A model generated the notes under the pieces. It made no database searches. It saw nothing but the letters and a program-made list of their open reading frames with translations, and was not told where the DNA came from. Below are positions 39,763-52,094 of a stretch of DNA of 64,000 bases, in pieces; position 1 is the first letter of the stretch, and the number at the start of each line of letters is the position of its first letter. The DNA is from Corythucha ciliata (Eukaryota > Arthropoda > Insecta > Hemiptera > Tingidae), in contig CM075941.1 of the NCBI GenBank assembly GCA_038030265.1, forward strand, positions 46,376,164 to 46,440,163, written 5' to 3'. A program made the position numbers and the translations under genes.

Positions 39763-40211
39763 ATATATATATGTCGTGGTCACATGCCGTAATTTGGCAT
39801 TTCATGAAATGACCAGCCATTTCATGAAATGCGCGCTCTTGATGTAACAGTGAGGTTAGAACACCATCTGACTAGGAATTCCGGTCATTTCATGAAATGC
39901 ATCCTGCCTATGGGCACTTCATGAAATACACGAGGATTACACTATGTGGCCGAGTCACTCTGGTCATTTCTTGAAATGCCAACCCAATTCACTCCGGTCA
40001 TTTCTTGAAATGACTGGACACATGGTGTAATCCCTTCGTATTTCATGAAGTGCCCAGAAGCTTGATGCATTTCATGAAATGACCAAAATTCGTGGTCAGA
40101 TGGTGTTCTAACCTCACTTTTACATCAAGAGCGCGCATTTCATGAAATGGCTGGTCATTTCATGAAATGCCAAATTACGGCAAGTGACTACGATATATAT
40201 ATATATATATC
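39763..40211. repeat. 450-bp near-perfect palindrome built on repeated CATTTCATGAAATG
   Basis: The left half (from about 39771, GTCGTGGTCACATGCCGTAA) is the reverse complement of the right half (ending TTACGGCAAGTGACTACG at 40192) with only scattered mismatches, centre near 39987 and almost no loop. Each half holds about five copies of CATTTCATGAAATG or one-base variants (CTTGAAATG, CATGAAGTG), itself a perfect 14-bp palindrome. (AT)n lies outside both ends, compatible with insertion at TA. No coding sequence. It is either a foldback transposon or a hairpin-forming locus. Confidence 0.85.
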
Positions 40212-40429
40212 AAATCGAACCGACCTCGGATTCGTGTTCTAGGGGTTCTGAAACGTGAAAAAAAAGTATCACAACCCATATGTGCGACCATCAGGGCGAG
40301 ACCAATAGTGCATTTTTTGAATGAAATGCACTAAAAAGTGCAATTTTGAGGGGTTGGAGCGAGAGCTTGGCTTACGTCAAAAATTATTTCGTCGAGGATT
40401 GTCTAGTACATTCGATTTTCCTGGTCGTT

Positions 40430-41710
40430 GAAGAACGCTAATTCACTGCTTAAACCGGGAAAATTAAGATGTAGTGCTCATACACTAGTAAAATTGTGAA
40501 AATGCGTTCAATCAATTTGAGAAAATGCGCTAATTCATGACAAAAATAGAGAAAATTGCTAATGTGCGGCTAAAGTGCCAATTCACGGTGGAATAAATAT
40601 TAAATTCGTGGCTAAGTTGGCAAACAGCGCTTATTAGCTGCTAAAATGAAGACCGACGCTAATTTGCGGATCAATTTGAGAAAATGCTCTCTAATTCATG
40701 GCGAAAAATGTGCTGCTGAAATTGAGAAAAATGCTAATTCACGGATATAATGTTTGCTAAAACCCGCTTATTCACGAGTTAAACCCTGATACTGAACTGA
40801 TAAAATTGAGAAAATGTGCTAATTTTCAGCTAAAATGTATTGGGATCTAGCAGATGCTAGATCCACATGATTTAATTATTGTTGAAATAAATCAGTTCTA
40901 TTTGTGTCGTTTAATGAAACGTTGTTAAGACAGAACTCGTTTTGGAACATGGTGCCAGGTGTGGGGTAAAACAATAATTCGTGGATCAATTTGGCAAAAT
41001 CCGCGGTTAAAATTGAGCGAACGTAGTAATTCACGGCCAATATTGAGAAATAGCGGTAATTCGCGGCCAATATTGAGAAATAGTGGTAATTCGCGTTCAA
41101 TATTGAGAAATAGTGGTAATAAATGGATAGAAATTACTTTCTGGAGAAAATACGCTAATGCACTGCTGAAATTGAGAAAATCTCTAAAACTTGGATACAT
41201 TTATGCCAGCCAAAACCCGCTTATTCACGGCTAAAACTGAGGCAATTGCAGATTCCCGCCTAAAATTGAGATTAAGAGCTCATTGTCTTGTAAAATTGAG
41301 AAAATTCATTAATTTGCGGCTAAAGTAGTAAAAAGATTAGCAGCTAAAATGGAGAAAAACGCTGATTCGCAGATTCTACGCTAATTCGAGGATTAAACCG
41401 AACGAATGGGGTTATTCGCTGTTAAAACTAGGAAATAATTAGCAGTTAAAATTAAGAATTAATTCGCAGCTAAAATGGGGGGGGGAGGCTAATTCGCGGA
41501 TCAATTTTAGAAAATCCCGGCTAAAATGGAGAAAAAGCGCTAATCTGCTCCTGAAATTGAGAAAAAACGCTAATTCGCTGATAAATTTGATTTTTAAAAA
41601 AGGGGGTGGCCTGGAAGCATGTTGGACCTAATGGCTGGAACATTGTTTCATAAAAAGAAAGAGTGGATGAGATTTAATTATGGAATCCCTCCAAGATAAA
41701 ATCCTAGATC
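40430..41710. repeat. Family B array ending in a CCGCCACTTG terminus
   Basis: B units fill about 40440-41590. Near 41690-41725 the array gives way to AAAATCCTAGATCCGCCACT, the same edge seen at 45988 and 51380, so this looks like one end of a B-bodied element. An internal tandem stretch at 41020-41125 (CAATATTGAGAAATAG about every 32 bp) is much less diverged, a sign of recent local amplification. Confidence 0.6.
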
Positions 41711-43140
41711 CGCCACTTGTGGCCCACTTAGTAAGTTTGGACAAACCACTAGCGGCAGTGTCAGCTATAAGAGCATAAAATTATATTTCCTGGCCCCGAT
41801 GCTTATATCAATACAACGGAGTATTAAGGTGGTGAGGGGGTATTCCTTTTTTTTTTTTTTTTTTTTTTAGTTGTAACCGGCGCTTACCGAAATCCTCGTT
41901 CCTACCTAGCGAAGAATGCAGGACCTGTGCTTTGCAAACAATTCAATTTGAGTGAAGAGTAGAAACACAAAAAAAGTAAATTGAATTTTTCTCCGCTGGA
42001 ATAGAATGTGAAAAACGGAAGAGAGGGTAGAGTGACTCTGGAGGGAAACAAAAGATTTCCTCCCATACAAAAAAGGTCCTCTATAACCACCTCAATTTTC
42101 ATCCCCCCCCCCTACCAACCTACCTACCCCTCGCCACACCTTCTTTTGTATATTATTCGCCTCATATTTTTTTAATCAAGACATTCCAATTTACTGCAGC
42201 TTTTTCAAAGTACGAGAGCATTAATTCTGGCATGTCGTTGCCAAGAGTCTTTTTTAATTTGAATTTTTTAACATGGGTAAGCAGGGAGAGGGAGGGGATA
42301 TTCAAGAAAACTCGCCAGCTTCTCGTTTCAAAGCGTTCTTTTTTTTAAATTTCGGTCTCCTCCCCCTCCCCCCGAATCAATATACATATCAGCTTGTTAA
42401 CAGGCACAGAAAAAGGGACAATAGGGGCAGCCTTTTTTTTGTACAAGATGGCATTGGAAATGGGATTTTCTTGGAAATCAAATTTGGTGTAATTGGATTG
42501 AAACCTGTGAAATTCATTCTGTCGTGTACTTTTTTTTATACCTATATAAGTATAGTCGCAGGGTTTCCTGCGCGTTTAACTAAAGCTAGGGAGGGAGGGA
42601 GTGTTCGGTAACCGACTTCGATTTTTTCCCCTATCGAGGACTAGAGGGCAAGTTCAGTGTCAATAAAAATATTTTAACGATTTGTGAAGACAGTGTAAGT
42701 GGAGGGGGGATGTTAACGTTTTACAAGCACTCAACTGGAATTAATTTCACGTTCATGGCTTCCAGGGCTCTATAACGGCAAAACCTTTGTCCAGAAAGAG
42801 CTGGAGAATGTCTCATGAAGTGACAACACAAACTGTTTCTGACGATCTCAACAGCACCTCAACCAGAATTAGGGAGCAAACGAGACACGTGCCCCTGGCG
42901 AAAATTTCTGGAGAAATAAATATCCACGCGTTACCGATCACCGAAGCCCTTGAACCGAAAAATTAGGGACTTAGCCCCCCCAGATAATCATTCTCAAGCG
43001 CCTTTTTCGAAAATTCTCATGGTTTCACATACCTTCATCACGCACCCCCCACAACGTCCGTCCAAGGGTTGGAGCTCATCCCTTCCAAATCTGAGGGAGC
43101 ACCCTATCCCAACCCCCGCTGAATCTGAACGGAAAATCAA
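41711..43140. other. Intergenic DNA, no gene recognised
   Basis: Contains a poly-T run near 41850-41868 and a poly-C tract near 42104-42112. The open frame 42273-42611 resembles nothing known and spans low-complexity T-rich sequence. Confidence 0.4.
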
Positions 43141-43736
43141 TTTTCCACAAATCTTAACATAGATCCACGAAATTTGGGGTTGAATGAGCTGAAACAGTGA
43201 AATTTGTTGTTTCACTGAGCCTGCTCAGCGAATCATTGCTTATTTGTATGAGCCATGCCACACAACATTGGTTTTTGAATGGCTTCAACGCGATAAAATT
43301 TGTTTTTTGTGAAGTGAAACCCACGAAATTGATTTTTTATGTGAACCAGTGCCGTGAAATTTTTTTCGTTTTTTTCAGGGAGTTAACCACAAAAACTACC
43401 AACAGAATGGGGCGGCAGTGCAGATCAAAATTAGGTTATTGATGCCGCGGAACCCACTAAATTGTTTTGAATTGGTCAACCCTGCGAAATTGTATTTTGA
43501 AAGGGTCTACCCAGTGATATTTTATTTTTAAAAGGTGCCAGAGCCGTGCAATTTTCCTTTAAAATGAACCAAATACGCTGGAAATATCACCTTTGGTGGA
43601 AGGGGTGATGGGTTTCCAATTGGAAAAATTGGTTTTTTGACATTCCAAATCCGCGAAATTTGGTCTCAGATAGTGCAAAGCCTACCAATTGGGGAGCCGC
43701 GAAACTTGATTTTGAGGCCACACAAACAGGACTGCC

Positions 43737-43767
<31 letters not shown>

Positions 43768-44420
43768 CCAGCGAGTCGAACCGGCAAAAGCGGTTTTTTT
43801 AGTGACACAGACCCATACTAAAATGCCTATTTATAGGTAGCAAAAACAAGAAAAATTATAGTGTTTTAGGGAGCGAAACCCGGGAAATTGGGTTTTGAAA
43901 TTGAGCCACACCCGCTAAAAAGGGGTTACAGTGCACAAAATCAGAGAAAACGGGCTCCGAATGCGAGCACCACGCGTGTATGATTGCAACAAAAAAATGC
44001 GAAATTGATTTTTTGTTAGTTAGTAAAAATGCCTTTTTTTGATGCGAAAAATCCGCGAAGTGTGTTTTTTAGATAGCGAATTCGGAGAAATTTATTTTAC
44101 AGATCAAGAAAATTCAGGAAAATTGGTCTCTAGTGATTGAAATATCTGGAAATTTGGTTTTTAATGAGGCAGAGCAGCAAAAATGAACTTTAGAGGGAAA
44201 AAACAAAGATAATTGTTTCTGAATTTAGCCACCTACACGAAGTTGGGTTTTTAGCTCGAAAAAGCCGTGAAATTGGAGTTTTAGTGAGTGATATACGAGA
44301 AATTGGTTAGTGGCTGAGCCTCCGAAAATTCTCGACGAAACAAAATGTGGCGGCCCTGTTGGATTTTAACTTTTTGATAGTAACGGGAGGGGGGAGGGCC
44401 GCTGCCCCATCAAGTCTACA
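43140..44420 (+). mobile_element. Modular element remnant: family C array plus tail module
   Basis: C units (CCGCGAAATTGG, TTTTTAGTGAGC) run from about 43140 to 44340, then AAACAAAATGTGGCGGCCCT and the tail GGGCCGCTGCCCCATCAAG to about 44420. The head is missing. A T29 tract lies at 43739-43767. Confidence 0.5.
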
Positions 44421-44549
44421 ATTTGACTAGCATTTTTTATGGAATTAAGTCCCATAAGTGTCATGGAACTTACAATTTCCTTGGTATTCGTCAGTCTCCG
44501 AGCTCAGAGTTGGAGCCGCCAGCTGGCCTATTGAATCCGCCGCCACGAA

Positions 44550-44779
44550 AAAGGTCCCAAAACTAACAATTTCACTGAAACTAAAGGCCCTGAACTTGCA
44601 ATTTTGTTTAAATTAACCCGAAACTTTCAATTTCACGGATATTCCACCGGGAAAACTGTAATTTCCCTCAAAGGACCCGAAATTGCAAGCTCACAACTAT
44701 TTATCCCTAAATGCTGCAATTATACACGGCACGTCAGGGGTATTCGAGCAGTTGGAGTCGGCAAGCCCAAGAGTCCACA

Positions 44780-44829
<50 letters not shown>

Positions 44830-45190
44830 ACTTCCTGCACTCTCTAATACACGGGACGAAACTCGTAATTTCACCGAAATTAACTCGCAATGTCGCGAAT
44901 TTTCAGCAATTTTTGTGGCGGAATGTTGCAATTTTGTAGGATGGAGGGAGCATTGTCGGCCTATGACGCCGCGCGGTCTGGTCTGAACATGCGAGCCCGC
45001 ATGAAACAATTGCAATCTTCCAACTTCCCAGATATTTAGGCCCCGGAGGAAACGGTCAATTTCTACGAAATTAAGACCCGAAACTTGTATTTGCACAGGA
45101 ATTTAAGACACGAATCTTGGAATTTCGCATTTAACCAGGGTACTTGTGATTTCGCTCAACTTAGGACCCAAACTTCACAACTCGCAATGC
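44550..45190. repeat. Family D-like array split by A43
   Basis: Units such as CGAAACTTTCAATTTCAC and CCCGAAACTTG recur about every 40 bp. A run of 43 adenines occupies 44782-44824, the longest homopolymer in the window. A G12 tract follows at 45220-45231. Confidence 0.5.
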
Positions 45191-45589
45191 TTGGCGCTTA
45201 TCGTTGCTATTCGCGAGATGGGGGGGGGGGGTCGCACGTACGGTAGTACGGTATTGTATCACGGCTTGAATTAAGCCGTGAGACTTTTGTTTGATTAAAG
45301 CCAGTTGCTTAAAAAACCGGGGCATTTCCATTCCAACTGAAAAAACACAAACGACACTTCCAAACTCGCGGAATTAAGGCGTGAAAGTACCATATCGTGA
45401 TTTTCAGACAGAAAGCTCCAAATTGTTAGCCTCCAAAGTGTGGCGGCGTTTGTCAGGGCATTGTCGTAGGAAGCTACCCCGGGCTCGAAAATAACGAAAA
45501 AAAAAAAAAAAAACTTATTGCAAATTTTCAGACTCACAGCTTGTAAATTTGCGAAAACTTCTCTCAATGCGAATGTGCGTTTCTCCTCA

Positions 45590-45995
45590 ATTTTTAGCCG
45601 ATAATTAGCGCTTTTTCTCAATTTTATCCGCGAAAAATGAGTGATTTTTCCCAATTTCACTTTTAGCCTTGAATAAGCACTTTTGCTTAATTTCAGCTGA
45701 GAATGAGCGATTTTTTTTCCATTTCAGCCACAAATTAGCGTTTTTGTCGATCGTAGCCGAGAAGCGATTTTGGGAAAAATTATCATTTTTTCATATAATG
45801 TGGAAAATATGTTTTTTTTGGGGCGGAATTTCAAGTCTATTTGGGATTTTAGGGGAAAAATGTTACAAATGACACAAATCTTAAATAGAACATTGAAGTG
45901 AATCACGGCAAGTCAAAGTAATGTGCGGTGGAGGGGGGAGGCGTTGTTTCATAAAAAAAGAAAGAGTTCATCAGATGTTTTATTAAACCACTCCC
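45590..45995 (-). repeat. Family B array (reverse) with terminal module
   Basis: Reverse-complement B units (TTTTCTCAATTTTTAGCC, ATTAGCGCTTTTTCTC) to about 45760, then after about 170 bp AAAATCCTAGATCTGCGACT near 45980-46000, a diverged copy of the CCGCCACT terminus. Confidence 0.5.
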
Positions 45996-48690
45996 AAAGA
46001 TAAAATCCTAGATCTGCGACTTCATATTTGGTCCATACTTATTTAATTATGCACACAATATGCAGACATATAATTAACTAAAATCACGACATGAGCCGTG
46101 TAACCCCCCCCCCCTGGGTAATAACAACTGAATTTCTGCCTAGACTCTTGCACCCCAAACGCCGACTGGCTTCTACCGCGACTGCAGAAGGTTATTCGTG
46201 CCATCTTGAGGACCAACTGTTCTGCTCCAAGGCCGTGGAAGTGTGCAGATGAACCCATCAAGAGTATTTTTTCCTTTTGCCCATTAGCGGAAGTTTGAAC
46301 GAACTGGAATTGAGCCAAATTATCTACTTGAGACCGGGTAGTATTTCGGGGAAGAAGAAAAGAAAAAGAATAAATGCGGAGGAAACGAATGATTGATGAG
46401 AATTCCCTTTAATTGGCCGCTTTTTAGCGGCAGCCTCCAATTCTCAGAGGACTTTGTTGTTGCCTCGGCCGAAATGAACAGCGGAGCGAATTTCGGAAAT
46501 CCGGCCACTCCCTATAGACCGGCCGGCCAGGGAGGACCATACTACAAAAAAAAAAAAAAAATTGAAAAAAAGCGGAGATGCGTCAAGCGCACGCGTGCCG
46601 CTCTTTTTTGGCTGCACAACCCGAAGAAATACGAACGCTTTCAAAATAATGATGCCGATGTGGGGGGGGGGGATAATGGGTGATTGGGTGAATTGCTATG
46701 GTGGGGAGGTGTGGAGAGGAATAGAGGTGGCCCGAGTGGTAAACACCCGATCCTGACAGCTCTGTTCTCCCTCCTTCAACGTGAGAGGCGAAAAACCTCC
46801 TCATTTCAGAAATTTCAGTGCGTGGCTTGAACTGGTTTCCGAATGAGTGTTTAAAGGTGTGAGGACGGAAAAAAAAGGAAGCCTCCCCTCCCGTCCCCCG
46901 TCATTAAAGGAAGCTCACACGGGGCACGAAATACCGAAGAAGCCCCACCGAGGATTCAGTTGAAAAAAATCCCTTTCTCCCCCCCTATCCCAATTTTATT
47001 TTTCATTTTTCCTCCTTTTCACCTCCAAAAAATTCAGTCTTTCCATCATTGACCTTTTGTTGTGTGTTTCGAGAATTTTCCTCCAACCCTCCTAACCGGG
47101 ATAGTTCGTGCCGAAGTTAAGACGTTATGTCTTCCCGATTGTCCAAACATTCGGAACTCAATGACTTTAGTTTGCGACTTTCAAACTAACATAAACGGCT
47201 CAACTGCACCGCAGGTAAAAATTAAAACAAAACAAAAAACTAGGGTAGCCCTAATAATTTATTCATGATATTTATAATAGCTAGTAGCGTTTGTTTATCA
47301 TGCCTTACCGTGTATGTCAATTCACGTTTTTACATATTTATCAATTTCTACCTGTGACATTGCTTATAACGAAAAATGAATCAACAAGTTTTTTTTTATA
47401 TTTCATTCTATAACTATTTTTCCACGGGGAGTTTGGAGGGGGGGGGGGTTAATTCACGAAATTAAAGAGCAAATGAAGTGAGCTAAGCATCCTAAAGTGA
47501 AAGGACTAATGTTCTTGCGCAAAAATAAGTAAATAATAGCACTCTTCAATCGTCCTTGAGGAGTTTTTTTCCGATAATTAGGCTGAACTGCATTAATTTT
47601 GTTTTTTTTTTCTTTCTTTTTCATCATAACTTCCACAAATCAATACTTATCCTCTGGATAGCTAGGAATATTGGAACGCGCTTTTGTTCCAAACGTCAAT
47701 ATAGAATGGATTTTTTGTTTCGAATAGTTTAGTGAACATAACATGCAACTCTCGCTTTGACGAACGCTTTCAAGTGGTAAAATCTGATAAGATCTTCCAA
47801 AATCGTATAATTGCCATTAACAAAGATGATGGTGCACGACGGGGTGAGGGGATGAACGATACACAAAAGATAAATTTCTCTCGGATTAGACAATAGCCCT
47901 TTGTGGGAAGTAAACAGAGATGGTTTGATTCAAAGCAAATTTTGTTTGGGGGTTTTGAGAAAATGAGTTTGGCATTTACGCCTCTTTCTTCCTCTCTCTC
48001 TCTTTTTTTTTATAACGCGCGTTTCAAAAAATTCAGGCTAATTTGTTGAATGTTGCCCCATCACCCACCCTTTTCATCTTTTAAATGTTGGAGTGCACCT
48101 CATCATTAATATATTGATCAAGAACAAGATGGAAAACTGAACATACTTAAGTTATGTCATGTTGCAATAAACTAGCAATCCACATTTTTTTAAAAGGAAG
48201 GCAGCTTCCCCGATGAAAACGGGAGCAAAATATGTTTGGCTCCCCCCATCCATCCAGGGAAGGATGAAAAAAATAAACAAATAATATTTATAAATGAAAT
48301 TGAAGAAGCTGATCAACCTTCTTGAGGCAAAAAAAAAAAAGTTGCTCTCGAAAGACAGCCTCCAAAGATCCATACCCGGTCACCAGTCTTTCCAATTTTA
48401 CTGCGTGCCTCAGCGGCAGGACTCCAGCTTTACGCGAGTAATTCTGAGCATTTCATTGAAGTGAAAGTTCGAAAAGTGAAACAAATTAAATAATGAACGG
48501 CAATTAATTATTTAAGCTTTCAAGGGTGTCTTAAGTGATAAAATGAGGTCGCGACACGACAGCCGCGGCAATGGAATTCAACTAAAATTCACCACAGTGG
48601 GGAAATTCGTATTCATTCAATGGGTTGGAAGAGCTAAAAAAGGGGGGAGGAGAGCTTGAATGTTATATTCAAATAGTAAGGCTTTATCAA
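45996..48690. other. Intergenic DNA, no gene recognised
   Basis: Several medium open frames occur (46043-46318 minus, 46393-46683 plus, 47062-47268 plus); none shows family similarity, splice context or conservation I can vouch for. Poly-C/G tracts lie near 46105-46114, 46662-46671 and 47441-47450. Confidence 0.4.
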
Positions 48691-48699
48691 GAATAAATG

Positions 48700-49372
48700 A
48701 CTTCATGGTGGAAAACCGCAGTTGTGTTTTCACGGATTTCCGTTCTCCGGAAACTCGATTTCGTGGATTTTCACGGTTGTAGTTCACTAAACCCAATTCC
48801 AATTCGTGGGTTTTATTGCTGAAAAACCAATTTTGTGCGGTTGCATATATAAAACCAATTTTACGGATTTATTTAAAAAAAAAAAAAAACTTTTAGCGGG
48901 TTTCACTTGCTAAAAATCCATTTTCGCGGGCGTGTCTCACTAAAAAACCAATTTTCGGGATTTCGTACTCTAAAAACCCATTTTCTGGCTCACTTAACGA
49001 AACCAATCGCTCTATAATACCCCAATTTCACGGAGTTTGGTCCATTTACGTTTGGGTTCCACTAGCTAAAAAAAAAAAAATATTTTCGCAGGTCGGGATC
49101 ACACAAATAACAAGTGCACCGGTGTGGCTGAAAAACCAGTTCCTTCAAATGTTTTTCGGATTATGCACACTAAAACCACACATTTTGGCGGCTTTCGCAT
49201 ACTAAAATATAATTTTTCCGATTTTTGTTGCTGAAAATGCTCACATTTTTGGCTCACTAAAACGATTACTCGCCAATAAACAATTTTCGCGATTCTGGCT
49301 CACTAAAACCCCAATTTCGTTGGTTTAGCCACACTGAAAACCCCAATTTCGCGGGACTGCCTCATTGAAGTA
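48700..49372 (-). repeat. Family C array in reverse orientation
   Basis: Units read CTAAAAACCAATTTTCG(C/G)GG with CTCACT spacers, the reverse complement of family C. It abuts the element starting at 49374. Confidence 0.6.
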
Positions 49373-49373
49373 A

Positions 49374-51391
49374 TCAGTGGCAGATTTACGGGGTGGGTTT
49401 TGGGAAAGTGATAGGGAAAAACGCTAAAATTCGCGGCTCAAATAGCGAAAAAGCGCTGGCTCATAGTACAAAATGAAAAAAATCACTAATTCGTGGCTAA
49501 AAATGGGGGAAGAAACCACTAATATGCTGGAGATGTTTGAGAAAAAGCGATAATGCGCCGCTAAAAAATTGAGAAAAAGGTGTATTCCATCGCTCAGCAG
49601 GCTCAACTAATATTTTTTGAAATGGGGAACTTGCACATTTTTCAAAAGATGGTGTTTCTTAAACAGGGCTCTTCCAGAAGCCTATTGCTCACATTAGACT
49701 TTGAAATCAATAAAGGATGCTTTTTTAGCGAATTTTTAAAACTTTTGAGTGGGGTTCGATTACGTCAAAACTTATTTATTGAAGTGGATGATGTAGGAAA
49801 GAGGGGGTTAGACGCGTTTACTGGTGGGAAATTTTTCATGTTATTTGTAAAGAAACAATTTTAGAGTTCCCTCAAATGCTTCACAAGTAAGGATTTACGT
49901 CATTTCCCCTTGCACCATCCATCCCCTCCTGAAGAACTTTGAACCTTTTTTAAAAATCTTAAAACGCACCAATCGGCTTGTAACTTCCGTTGTTATCCTT
50001 CAGTTCACGGGTCAAATCACCGGCATGCTTTTCTTCCCAAAATGAGATTCATGCAAGTTCCCCATTGCGTGATTTCTCAAAGCAACAACGGGACTGAAAT
50101 TGAGAAAATTCGCTAATTCATTGAGAAAACTACCTAATTCGCAGCTAATACTGAGAAAATCCGCTAAATTCCCGCCTAAAATCAAAGTAAACCGCTCATT
50201 CGCAGCCAATTTGAGGACATCCGCTTATTATGGGATACAAATCGAGGAAACGCGGTAATTCGGGGCAAAAAAATTAGGAATAATTCGACTAAAATTGTGA
50301 AAAAGCGCTTACATCGCGGCAAAAAATAAAAAAACACTAATTCACGGACACACCCGCTGATCCATGGGTAGAACTGAGGCGAACCGCTAAGTCCCGCCTA
50401 AAATTGATGCAGAACCCTCATTTGCAGATAGAATAAACATTATTAAATCTTAAATTCGTGACTAATTTCGACAAAAAGCGCTATCAGTAACTAAAACGGA
50501 GAAAGATGCTAATTCACGGCAAAAATAGAGAAAAAGCGTTAATGTGAAGCTAAAATTGAAAAAAACAAAACAAACAAAACAACAAAAAACGCTAATTCAC
50601 GGATGCATTTGGTATAATCCCGCTTGTTCACGGCTAAAACTGATACCGCCGCTAACTCCCGACTAAAATTGAGAAAATACGTTAATTCGCGGGTAATATT
50701 ACAAAAAGCACTCATTTGGAGCTAAAATAGAGAAAACCGCCAATTCACGTATTTTGTGTAAAATCCACTAATTTGGAGCTGAATTGATTAAAAGCGGAAA
50801 TTCAGGGATGAAATTAAGGAATTATTCACGGCGAAAATAAAATGAAAATGAAGAAGAAAAAAGTGCATTCGTGGCTAGAATGATGATAAACGCTAATCCG
50901 CATGACTAACGATAAGAAGTGAAGAAAAACGCTAAAATTTATGGAACGTTAACTCGTGTCTTATACAGACAAATCGATAATGCCCGTCTAAAATGTAGAT
51001 AAATAGCTCATTCGCTGCTAAAAATTGAGAAAATTCACGGCTAAAGTGGACAAGAAACGCTTATTCGCTGATGAAACGGAGAAAAACGATAAATCGTGGA
51101 TCAATTTGAGAAAATACGCTGATTCACGGCTAAAATTGAGGAAACGCGGTAAATTCACGTCTAAAATGAAGAAATAATTCGCGACTAAAATTCGGAAAAA
51201 GCTCTTAGATAGCGGCAAAAGTTAGGAAAAATCGCTAATTCATGGCTAAAATTGAGGTAACACCACTTCATGGTTCCTATAGATATAGAGGCAAGTTTGC
51301 GGCTGAAACTAAGAAAAAAGAGAGAGAGATTTATGATTGAACCCCCCTCCCAAGGTAAAATCCTAGATCCGCCACTGGCAGTACGCCTTTT
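49374..51391. mobile_element. Candidate B-bodied element with CAGTGGC(A/G)GAT termini
   Basis: The left edge CAGTGGCAGATTTACGGGG (49374) pairs with the right edge CCTAGATCCGCCACTG (about 51374-51389) as imperfect inverted ends. Family B units lie at about 49410-49590 and densely at 50080-51290. The 49600-50080 part is not repetitive and holds a 94-codon open frame of unknown meaning. Flanking octamers GAAGTAAT and GCAGTACG agree at only five of eight positions, so the boundaries are tentative. Confidence 0.45.
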
Positions 51392-51427
51392 CACATGTTG
51401 CCCACAATAGGCAACGGTACATCTGAC

Positions 51428-51481
51428 GTCTTCTCCAGAGGACCTGCCCACCCCTAGATCAAGGGTTGGCTACGCCCTTGC
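51428..51481 (-). repeat. Solo head terminus of the element I/II family, reversed
   Basis: GCCCACCCCTAGATCAAGGG then TTGGCTACGCCCTTG is the reverse complement of the element II head (CAGGGGCGTAGCCAGCCC, GGTCTAGGGGTGGGC). The adjoining 51400-51427 also matches loosely (CATCTGACGTCTTC). Confidence 0.6.
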
Positions 51482-51694
51482 CTGGGAACAGCTAATTTCA
51501 TTCTGGAAATTGACTATCTCCAGTTTTTTGCGATGGATAGTCACGTTTTGGGGTCAGGCAATCAATTTATCGTCAGAGTTGTGAGTCTCAGGCGAAATAC
51601 GGCCTTTTGTCGGTAAAGATCGTCAACTCTTTTCTAACAGTGCCATCACAACTACCTGCAATTACTATCTGGAAGTTTTTGTGGGCACGGGGCG

Positions 51695-52094
51695 TTAAGG
51701 GGGAACTGCAGTGATGATTCCTCGACCCCCTCCAATCACCCTCGTCTACTACTCGGCATACGCTTTCTGGCCTTATTTCTGCACCAATCCTGGTTTTTAA
51801 GGACTCGTTTTAATCTTCAGGAAATTCCGCAAATGCAGTAATTTTCCTTTTTTCAAATAAGTCGAAAAAAAAACGTGAAATTACATGGTAAAAGTTCAAG
51901 GCGAATTTAAAATAACTTCTGGGATTAAATTTGAAAAAAGGAAAACTACTGCATATGCGGAATTTCCTGAAGATTAAAACGAGTCCTTAAAAACCAGAAT
52001 TGGTGCAGAAATAAGGCCTGAAAACGTATGCCGAGTTGTAGACGAGGGTTGATTGGAGGAGGGACGAGGAATCACCAGTGCAACTCCCCCTTAA
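51695..52094. mobile_element. piggyBac-like MITE, 400 bp, TTAA target duplication
   Basis: TTAA at 51695-51698 and 52091-52094 flank inverted arms of about 155 bp: GGGGGAACTGCAGTGATGAT left and ACCAGTGCAACTCCCCC right. Inside, CAACTCGGCATACG-, GAATTGGTGCAGAAATAAGG- and AGGAAATTCCGCA-type segments are mirrored. The core of about 85 bp is non-coding. TTAA specificity is characteristic of piggyBac. Confidence 0.88.

Noticed and set aside
46725..46770. GTGGCCCGAGTGGT resembling a tRNA D arm
   Set aside because: No matching anticodon and T arms; cloverleaf cannot be drawn.
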